A DNA stretch of 5,756 nt, from positions 1 to 5,756 of the forward strand of contig JAOAPJ010000367.1 of assembly GCA_025462805.1 (NCBI GenBank), in the 5' to 3' direction. Under the pieces are notes generated by a model. The model did no database searches and was not told the DNA's origin. It was given only the letters and a program-made list of their open reading frames with translations. This DNA is from Acidobacteriaceae bacterium. GTDB taxonomy: Bacteria; Acidobacteriota; Terriglobia; Terriglobales; Acidobacteriaceae. Within the stretch, counting starts at the first letter, position 1; every line of letters begins with the position of its first letter. The translations under genes and the position numbers were made by a program. Positions 1 through 4,351 of this stretch are shown in pieces.

Positions 1-80
1 TCATCGGAGTCCGGCGAGTGCGCGATGGTGATCTCGCGCACGCCCGTGGGTGTCTGTTCCATCTGCGGGATGGTGCTCAC
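1..80 (-). CDS. mqnD: MqnD-like 1,4-dihydroxy-6-naphthoate synthase, N-terminal 26 codons only (cut by window edge)
   Basis: Reading the minus strand from a GTG at 80-78 gives 26 complete codons that stay open to the window edge. Residues 16-26 read EITIAHSPDSD. A first beta strand followed by a [AG]HSPDxDD motif is typical of the N-terminus of the MqnA/MqnD solute-binding-protein-like family. MqnD makes 1,4-dihydroxy-6-naphthoate from cyclic de-hypoxanthine futalosine in the cytoplasm, a late step of the futalosine route to menaquinone. The GTG is preferred because an AGGA lies 10 bases before it. An in-frame ATG at 62-60 (seven codons in) is possible but has no Shine-Dalgarno sequence. The gene follows bioY by 89 bases on the same strand. 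With so few residues, another MqnA/MqnD-type binding protein cannot be excluded. Confidence 0.55.
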   Translation of the reverse strand, partial: MSTIPQMEQTPTGVREITIAHSPDSD

Positions 81-142
81 GCTGCTGTGGTCCTTTCCAT
101 GCGCCGGCTCTGTGTTGGGCCGGTGAGATCGGTTGATGCGGC

Positions 143-160
143 CAGAGCGTTTCCGCTCTG
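143..160 (-). other. Hairpin with GAAA tetraloop between bioY and the mqnD-like gene
   Basis: Positions 143-149 (CAGAGCG) and 154-160 (CGCTCTG) are perfect inverted repeats, 7 bp with a 4-base loop. In minus-strand RNA the loop is GAAA, a stabilising GNRA tetraloop. The hairpin begins 10 bases after the bioY stop codon and is not followed by a U-run, so it is not a classical intrinsic terminator. Possible roles are a 3' stabiliser for bioY mRNA or a partial attenuator before the next gene; both are inference. Confidence 0.45.
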
Positions 161-169
161 CTCGGATGT

Positions 170-796
170 TTAGATCGACTCGGTTTGGCCCGAACGCTTC
201 GTGAATGAGGCGAAGATCTGAGCGCAGGCAGCGGCTGCGATCACCTTGGCGGCATCGCTGGCCAGGAACGGAACAATCGAGACGCGCAGCAATACCGGGA
301 AGCTCGCATGGGTCAGAACGCCCATCCACAGCGCGCCAGTGCTCAGCAGCACCAGGTCGCCTGCCGCTGCGCCCGCCAATGCGGTGACGAAGCTGCGTCT
401 GCCGGTGCGCCTCGCGTTCCCATAGATCATGCCGGCCAGTGCGGCGGCAAACGGCGCAGCCAACAGGTAACCGCCGGTATATCCGATGAGCTGCCCCAGA
501 CCGCCGGGTCCGTGCGGGCTGAAGACGGGCAGTCCAAACGCACCCTCCAGCAGGTAGAGCGACAGCGCCGCGAAGCTCAGCCGGGGTGCCAGCAGCAGGC
601 CCAGCAGCAGTACGGCAAAGGGCTGCAACGTGATCGGCACCGGCGAAAAGCCGAGCGGGATGGAAATGTGCGCACAGAGCGCGACCAGCGCGGTCGCGGC
701 GATGACGATCCCGGCCTGTCCGGCAAGCTGCCGTGCGGTGCCCGCTGTTGTCGCCGATGTCGTGCTCTCACTCTGCTTGATCGCTGTCTGCTGCAT
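170..796 (-). CDS. bioY: BioY, biotin uptake protein (S component of an ECF-type transporter)
   Basis: BioY is the membrane substrate-binding component that captures biotin for import; it works with EcfA/EcfT or BioM/BioN energising modules, and some solitary BioY proteins transport alone. The 208-residue product is close to family length. A polar tail of about 25 residues comes first, followed by about six hydrophobic helices. The family signature VPITLQPFAVLLLG lies near residues 53-66, then YLLEGAFGLPVF (81-92) and the glycine-rich stretch GPGGLGQLIGYTGGY (96-110). The pair D181 and K184 in PFLASDAAK matches the C-terminal Asp-x-x-Lys known to contact biotin in this family. Start: GAGGAG at 807-802 lies 5 bases before the ATG. 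No ATPase or EcfT gene is visible in the window. The upstream small membrane-protein gene ends 26 bases before it, so co-transcription is likely. No biotin-repressor site was recognised. Confidence 0.95.
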   Translation of the reverse strand: MQQTAIKQSESTTSATTAGTARQLAGQAGIVIAATALVALCAHISIPLGFSPVPITLQPFAVLLLGLLLAPRLSFAALSLYLLEGAFGLPVFSPHGPGGLGQLIGYTGGYLLAAPFAAALAGMIYGNARRTGRRSFVTALAGAAAGDLVLLSTGALWMGVLTHASFPVLLRVSIVPFLASDAAKVIAAAACAQIFASFTKRSGQTESI

Positions 797-822
797 CGTG
801 TCTCCTCGTCGGTCCTCTTGGA

Positions 823-1008
823 TTACAGCGTCTCCTGCTTCACCTTCGGCTCGCGCTCTGTCCCCGGCTGCGGCACTTCCGCCACTGCCGGTGAACCGTC
901 ACTCGCGGGCACCGCCTTCGCGTTGCGGCGGATGTGCCGAGCCAGCGAAAACGCAGCCCACAGCAGCGCACACAGACTTGCGATAAACACGGCGAAAAGC
1001 CAGCGCAT
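823..1008 (-). CDS. Small predicted single-pass membrane protein, function unknown
   Basis: The 61-residue product is not recognised as any named family. Residues 3-23 are hydrophobic (WLFAVFIASLCALLWAAFSL) and form one likely membrane helix. They are followed by a basic patch (RHIRRNAK, about 25-32), which by the positive-inside rule would place the tail in the cytoplasm, and then a proline- and glutamate-containing hydrophilic tail. It sits in the same direction between cutA (62-base gap) and bioY (26-base gap), which supports a real gene in a shared transcript. Against it, the start is weak: the only purine-rich candidate, AAGGAA at 1028-1023, lies 14 bases from the ATG, and an in-frame stop occurs just upstream at 1041-1039, so there is no longer alternative. 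It could be a small accessory membrane protein; the sequence gives no sign of what it serves. Confidence 0.6.
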   Translation of the reverse strand: MRWLFAVFIASLCALLWAAFSLARHIRRNAKAVPASDGSPAVAEVPQPGTEREPKVKQETL

Positions 1009-1070
1009 GTGTGGGGGAACGGTTCCTTCCGGGCAAGCTCAGAATAGCAAACTGTCAGCGGATGCCGGGC

Positions 1071-1385
1071 TCAACCTACGTTGGCCAGAATCCAGGCAAG
1101 ATACGCTTCGCTCGCCTGCTCCACTGCAAGCACCAGAAACTCCGGCACGTCATAGCTGTGCAGCTCGTGCACGCGTCTCCGCAGGGTGTCCACGGCCTCC
1201 TGCCGCGTCTTGATTAGCAACAGCACCTCCTCCGCCGTCTCGATCGCACCCTCCCAGCGGTAGATGGAGCGCACGCCGACCAGGTTCACGCATGCGGCCA
1301 GTCGTTCCTCCACCAGTACGCGGGCGATGCGTTCCGCTTCTTCGCCGTTTGCGGCTGTCACCAGAACGACACGGACAGAGCTCAT
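1071..1385 (-). CDS. cutA: CutA1-type divalent-cation tolerance protein
   Basis: The 104-residue product has the normal length and all main signatures of the CutA1 family, a small cytoplasmic ferredoxin-like fold that forms very stable trimers. Visible signatures are a first beta strand (VRVVLVTA, 4-11), a helix ending in ACVN (31-34), SIYRWEGAI (40-48), a central EEVLLLIKT (52-60), and HSYDVPEF (76-83), which corresponds to the family HPY[ED]VPE segment with serine in place of proline. Named for copper tolerance in E. coli, its role elsewhere is unclear; metal binding and signalling roles have been proposed. The ATG at 1385 has only a weak GAG-type Shine-Dalgarno. It is the first gene of the minus-strand run, facing away from the mutase gene, so its promoter should lie in 1386-1547. 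Confidence 0.95.
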   Translation of the reverse strand: MSSVRVVLVTAANGEEAERIARVLVEERLAACVNLVGVRSIYRWEGAIETAEEVLLLIKTRQEAVDTLRRRVHELHSYDVPEFLVLAVEQASEAYLAWILANVG

Positions 1386-1547
1386 TTGCGCTCACTCAGG
1401 GATGATCCCGGTGCACCACCCGAGCACTCTGCCATACAATCCTCCGCGGACCGCATCCGATGCCACAGCGCATCGAATGAGCTGACGAAGCAGCGCCCGG
1501 CAGTTGTCATCGATCGGAAAGACAGGGAGCGGAAAGGCAGGAGAGAT
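1386..1547. promoter_or_regulatory. Divergent intergenic region between cutA and the phosphohexomutase gene
   Basis: These 162 bases must carry the promoters of both transcription units. On the plus strand TACAAT at 1435-1440 matches the -10 consensus at five of six positions, which would give a leader of about 100 bases before the mutase, but no TTGACA-like -35 is present at 16-18 bases. A short inverted repeat, GGGAT-G-ATCCC, lies at 1399-1409, 14 bases upstream of the cutA ATG and therefore within its leader or promoter; it could be an operator but is short enough to be chance. No riboswitch was recognised. Confidence 0.35.
1539..1547 (+). promoter_or_regulatory. Ribosome binding site that fixes the start of the phosphohexomutase
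   Basis: AGGAGAGAT lies directly before the ATG at 1548, giving a Shine-Dalgarno AGGAG with a 4-base spacer (or GGAGAG slightly nearer). The open frame extends upstream to an ATG at 1386, but those 54 extra residues are arginine-rich and polar and precede the conserved family N-terminus, so 1548 is the start. Confidence 0.8.
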
Positions 1548-2948
1548 ATGGCCACAGAGATCAAGTTCGGAACCTCGGGCTGGCGAGCCATCGTTGCGGA
1601 GGAGTTTACGCTGGCCAACGTGCGCCGCGCCGTCACCGGCATTGCCAAGTATGTCGCGAGCCAGCCGGGCAGCCGCCGCGTGCTCGTGGGCCGCGATCCT
1701 CGCTTCCTGGGAGAGATGTTCGTCGACGAAGCGGCACGCCTGCTGGCCCAGCACGGGGTCACGCCGGTGGTAATTCCTGAGCCTGCTCCCACGCCCGCTA
1801 TCGCCTACGCCATACGCCAGAACAAGGCCACCGGAGGCATCAACTTCACCGCCTCGCATAATCCGCCGGAGTACAACGGGATCAAGTTCTCGACGCCGGA
1901 CGGAGCCCCGGCGCTTCCCGAGACCACGAGCCAGATCGAGGCCGCCATTCGCGGGCTCGGCGATGCGCCCATTGCGCCGGGCAAGCCGCTCACGGATACC
2001 CAGACGCTCGACGTGAAGCCGTCCTACCTGAAGCGCCTCGGCGAACTGGTCGATTTCAAGGTGATCCAGGCGGCCAAGATCAAGATCGTGTTTGATCCCT
2101 TCTGGGGAGCGGCGCGCGGCTACACTTCAGACCTCCTGCGCGACCACGGCATCGATGTGCATACCGTGCACGACTACCGCGACGTGCTCTTTGGCGGCCA
2201 CGCTCCGGAACCGGATGATCATCTGCTCGGAGATGCCAAGGCCAAGATGAAGGAGATTGGCGCGCACATCGGCATTGCCACGGATGGCGACGCCGACCGC
2301 TTCGGCATCGTTGACCAGGACGGCACCTTTATCCAGCCGAATTATGTGATCGCGCTGCTGTTCGAGTACCTGATGGAGACGCGCGGCTGGAAGAATGGTG
2401 TGGCGAAGTCGGTCGCCACCACCAACCTGATCAACGCCATCGCGGAGAAGAATGGCATTCCGCTGCATGAGACGCCGGTCGGCTTCAAGTACATCGGTGA
2501 GCTGATCCTGAAGGACGCGATCGCGATTGGCGGGGAAGAGAGTGCCGGGCTCACCATTCGCGGCCATGTGCCGGAGAAGGATGGCGTCATCGCCGGCCTG
2601 CTGATGGCCGAGATGGTAGCGCGCCGCGGGCGCAGCGTCGGCGAACAACTGAAGGCTCTCTTTGCCAAGTATGGTTCCTTCTACCCCGTGCGAGAGAACT
2701 TCCGCTTGACCGAGGAGGGCAAGCAGAAGTTCACTGAAAAGATAAAGAAGGATCCGACCGAGTTGGCCGGCGAGAAGGTGGCGCAGGTAGTGCGTACCGA
2801 CGGACTCAAGCTGATCTTCGAGGATGGGTCGTGGGTGTGTTATCGCCTATCCGGTACGGAGCCGGTGGTTCGTGTCTATACCGAATCGCGCGACGAGCAG
2901 GAGAGCGCAACACTAACGCAGGCAGCGAAAGAGTGGGTCCTGCAGTAG
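1548..2948 (+). CDS. Alpha-D-phosphohexomutase, phosphoglucomutase type
   Basis: The 466-residue product is a complete four-domain phosphohexomutase that moves a phosphate between C1 and C6 of a hexose in the cytoplasm. Residues 7-13 (FGTSGWR) form the conserved N-terminal loop. TASHNP (101-106) carries the catalytic phosphoserine S103. DGDADR (246-251) supplies the metal-binding aspartates D246, D248 and D250. GGEESAG (328-334) is the sugar-specificity loop, and RLSGTEP (433-439) is the phosphate-binding loop of domain IV. The GEES form of the sugar loop resembles phosphoglucomutases, unlike the GEMS of PMM/PGM enzymes or GEQS of GlmM. Glucose 1-phosphate/glucose 6-phosphate is therefore the likely pair, though dual mannose activity is possible. 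An ftsB/divIC-type gene follows after 17 bases, so the two are probably co-transcribed. No damage or missing catalytic residue was seen. Confidence 0.95.
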   Translation: MATEIKFGTSGWRAIVAEEFTLANVRRAVTGIAKYVASQPGSRRVLVGRDPRFLGEMFVDEAARLLAQHGVTPVVIPEPAPTPAIAYAIRQNKATGGINFTASHNPPEYNGIKFSTPDGAPALPETTSQIEAAIRGLGDAPIAPGKPLTDTQTLDVKPSYLKRLGELVDFKVIQAAKIKIVFDPFWGAARGYTSDLLRDHGIDVHTVHDYRDVLFGGHAPEPDDHLLGDAKAKMKEIGAHIGIATDGDADRFGIVDQDGTFIQPNYVIALLFEYLMETRGWKNGVAKSVATTNLINAIAEKNGIPLHETPVGFKYIGELILKDAIAIGGEESAGLTIRGHVPEKDGVIAGLLMAEMVARRGRSVGEQLKALFAKYGSFYPVRENFRLTEEGKQKFTEKIKKDPTELAGEKVAQVVRTDGLKLIFEDGSWVCYRLSGTEPVVRVYTESRDEQESATLTQAAKEWVLQ

Positions 2949-2965
2949 GCAGAAGGGAAGCAGGC

Positions 2966-3397
2966 GTGAATCGATTGGCAACCCCCGCATCAGGCTCGCA
3001 ACCGCCCCAGTCGCCGCGCGGCAGGCTGGCCCGGCGCTTCACCGTGGCGACCGCGGCGTATACCCAGCGTCGCCGCGTCGCGACCGTCTTCGCGGTGGTG
3101 GTCGCGGCACTGGTGGGCTATCACTCCTTCTTCGGCGCGAATGGACTGCTCGCCTACCGCGCCAAGCGCGACGAAGATCGCATCCTGAGCCGCCAACTGG
3201 AGCAGATGAAGTTGGAGAACAGCCGGCTGAAGGCGCATGTCGAGCACCTGAAGAACGATCCGGACGCGATCGAGTACGAGGCGCATACCCGGTTGCGCTA
3301 TACCCGGCCGGATCAGGTCATCGTGCTGAACAACGCGGGCGACTCCACAACGCAAACCAGCGTTTCCGGTCCAAAATCCACGCGCACACCACGGTGA
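2966..3397 (+). CDS. ftsB: FtsB/DivIC-family septum formation initiator protein
   Basis: The 143-residue product has the plan of FtsB/DivIC, a bitopic divisome protein that forms a complex with FtsL and FtsQ/DivIB at midcell and helps activate septal peptidoglycan synthesis. A basic cytoplasmic N-terminus (1-37) leads into one membrane helix at about 38-55 (VATVFAVVVAALVGYHSF). Next comes a short GANGLLAYRAKRDE connector (57-70) typical of the family, then a coiled coil at about 70-97 rich in L, E and K (including LEQMKLENSRLKAHVEHL), and the conserved ending IEYEAHTRLRYTRPDQVIVL (102-121). The last 20 residues are polar and probably disordered. Start: GTG at 2966 with AAGGGA seven bases before it. 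The in-frame ATG at 2831 lies deep inside the mutase gene and is not credible. FtsB and DivIC are hard to tell apart by sequence, so the symbol is a family-level choice. Confidence 0.88.
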   Translation: MNRLATPASGSQPPQSPRGRLARRFTVATAAYTQRRRVATVFAVVVAALVGYHSFFGANGLLAYRAKRDEDRILSRQLEQMKLENSRLKAHVEHLKNDPDAIEYEAHTRLRYTRPDQVIVLNNAGDSTTQTSVSGPKSTRTPR

Positions 3398-3429
3398 AAC
3401 CAGGGGTAAACCACAGGTAGGAACCCATT

Positions 3430-3435
3430 TATACT
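3430..3435 (+). promoter_or_regulatory. Candidate -10 box placing transcription start at the nuoB ATG
   Basis: TATACT matches the TATAAT consensus at five of six positions and lies 7 bases before the ATG at 3443. Transcription normally starts 6-8 bases past this box, which falls on or next to the A of the start codon, implying a leaderless mRNA. No -35 box resembling TTGACA is found 16-18 bases upstream, and there is no extended -10 TG, so the call rests on one hexamer and its spacing. Confidence 0.4.
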
Positions 3436-3442
3436 GGGCGAT

Positions 3443-4018
3443 ATGACGACAGCAGCGCCTCGTGATCAGTACCTGTTCGGCTCGCTCGAGAGCAGCGCGA
3501 AGAATCAAATCAAGGTGAAGGAAGCGAACTTCGGCGAAGAGCAGCCGGAGGGCATCATCATGACCACGCTTGACTTCGCCGTGAACTGGGTGCGTAAGAG
3601 TTCGGTCTGGCCTATGACCTTCGGCCTGGCCTGCTGCGCCATCGAGATGATGTCGATGGGCGCGTCCCGGTTCGACGTCGCTCGCTTCGGCGCCGAGGTC
3701 TTCCGTCCTTCACCACGCCAATCGGACCTGATGGTGATTGCCGGCCGCGTCTCGCAGAAGATGGCACCGGTGATTCGCCGGCTCTGGGAGCAGATGCCGG
3801 AGCCCAAGTGGGTGATCTCCATGGGGGCTTGTGCTACCTCGGGCGGCGTTTTCAACAATTACGCGTTGGTGCAGGGCGTGAACCAGATTATCCCGGTCGA
3901 CATCTACGTTCCCGGATGCCCGCCGCGGCCTGAGCAGTTGATCTATGCCATTACACTGTTGCAGGAAAAAATTCAGCGCGAGCGAGGCAGCCTTAAGCGG
4001 ACCTTGAATTTGAGTTGA
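3443..4018 (+). CDS. nuoB: NuoB, NADH-quinone oxidoreductase (complex I) subunit B
   Basis: The 191-residue product is the complex I subunit that holds iron-sulfur cluster N2, the last carrier before quinone, in the peripheral arm at the inner membrane. The four expected cysteines are present: the tandem pair C64-C65 in [12 protein letters not shown]130 in MGACATSGG, and C159 in [12 protein letters not shown]. The segments [18 protein letters not shown] (80-97) and [13 protein letters not shown] (106-118) are also characteristic. The 40 residues before the [11 protein letters not shown] segment lack another methionine. The ATG at 3443 has no convincing Shine-Dalgarno (the nearest, TAGGAA at 3418-3423, is 19 bases away), and a leaderless start is possible. 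It follows ftsB by 45 bases, but neither nuoA upstream nor nuoC downstream is present, so it is detached from the usual nuo operon. The subunit looks intact, so it may serve a complex encoded elsewhere. Confidence 0.96.
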   Translation: MTTAAPRDQYLFGSLESSAKNQIKVKEANFGEEQPEGIIMTTLDFAVNWVRKSSVWPMTFGLACCAIEMMSMGASRFDVARFGAEVFRPSPRQSDLMVIAGRVSQKMAPVIRRLWEQMPEPKWVISMGACATSGGVFNNYALVQGVNQIIPVDIYVPGCPPRPEQLIYAITLLQEKIQRERGSLKRTLNLS

Positions 4019-4133
4019 ATTTTCTGGTTGCGGCGAGGGTAAGTGCCAGTAGGATGGTGCAGTCCCAAGGTTCCATTTTGGTGCTTGTGCGCCGAGTGAG
4101 TCTGCCGAGTTAGAAGTGAGTTACGGGGTCGGA

Positions 4134-4169
4134 CAATGGTTACTCTGGTGATGCTGGCATAAACCATTG
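4134..4169. repeat. Perfect 8-bp inverted repeat with nested short palindrome
   Basis: CAATGGTT (4134-4141) pairs exactly with AACCATTG (4162-4169) around 20 bases. Inside the loop, ATGC-TG-GCAT (4151-4160) is a second small inverted repeat. There is no T-run after it on either strand, so it is not a standard terminator. It could be an operator for the outer-membrane gene that starts 182 bases later, or a structured part of a long leader; function is unknown. Confidence 0.5.
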
Positions 4170-4186
4170 CAAATAATAGGCAACTC

Positions 4187-4214
4187 GACTACTAAAATGT
4201 GCACTAACGTAGTC
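4187..4214. repeat. 6-bp inverted repeat flanking a GTGCAC palindrome
   Basis: GACTAC (4187-4192) and GTAGTC (4209-4214) are perfect inverted repeats, and the 16-base centre contains the palindrome GTGCAC (4199-4204). The element starts 17 bases after the 8-bp repeat ends. Six-base repeats occur often by chance, so this is tentative on its own. Confidence 0.3.
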
Positions 4215-4338
4215 AACGTGTGGTAGCTTTCCTTGCGCTGCCTGCTCGTTGCGTTCCGGGTGGTGAGAGTGTCTGGGGTATTATTGGACGCTCAAGTGCC
4301 ATTCGTAATTAGATCTGTATGACTTTCAGTACGGTTGC

Positions 4339-4351
4339 GGAGGATAGACGC
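4339..4351 (+). promoter_or_regulatory. Strong ribosome binding site of the OmpA-type gene
   Basis: GGAGGA at 4339-4344 lies 7 bases before the ATG at 4352. This is the best Shine-Dalgarno match in the window, suggests a highly translated gene, and sets the start just before the signal peptide. Confidence 0.85.

Larger units (their letters stand above)
4019..4351. other. Gene-poor intergenic region between nuoB and the OmpA-type gene
   Basis: No credible gene was found in these 333 bases, which are visibly richer in A and T than the flanking genes. No intrinsic terminator with a T-run follows nuoB; the closest hairpin, 4065-4070 with 4076-4081, is six pairs including two G-T. Two inverted repeats at 4134-4169 and 4187-4214 are listed separately. 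TATTAT at 4279-4284 is a possible -10 box for the downstream gene (five of six positions, leader of about 60 bases), but no -35 was found at the right spacing. A small RNA cannot be excluded. Confidence 0.6.

Noticed and set aside
1016..1026. GGAAC-G-GTTCC palindrome upstream of the small membrane-protein gene
   Set aside because: In RNA it can form only a 4-bp stem with a 3-base loop and it is short enough to occur by chance; no related copy was seen elsewhere in the window.
308..1213. 301-codon open frame on the plus strand across bioY, the small gene and cutA
   Set aside because: It lies opposite three genes, is rich in Gln, Arg and Ala with no recognisable domain, and has no ribosome binding site; it is an antisense shadow of GC-rich coding DNA.
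1386..1547. Upstream extension of the mutase frame by 54 codons to an ATG at 1386
   Set aside because: The added residues are polar and arginine-rich, precede the conserved FGTSGWR N-terminus, and would fill the divergent promoter region; the ATG at 1548 has an AGGAG in place.
2127..2648. 173-codon minus-strand frame inside the mutase gene
   Set aside because: It is fully within a well-conserved catalytic gene, has no domain signature and no ribosome binding site.
2831..2965. Upstream extension of the septum-initiator frame into the mutase gene
   Set aside because: It would overlap more than 100 bases of the mutase 3' end that encodes the RLSGTEP phosphate loop; the GTG at 2966 has an AAGGGA at good spacing.
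4065..4081. Possible terminator hairpin after nuoB
   Set aside because: The six-pair stem includes two G-T pairs and no T-run follows, so it does not meet the pattern of an intrinsic terminator.
3973..4167. 64-codon minus-strand frame overlapping the nuoB 3' end and the inverted repeat
   Set aside because: Its ATG falls inside the 8-bp inverted repeat, it has no Shine-Dalgarno, and half of it is antisense to nuoB.
4167..4195. TTGCAA plus TACTAA with 17-base spacing as a promoter
   Set aside because: The second hexamer matches the -10 consensus at only three positions and the first is a partial -35 match; chance is a better explanation.
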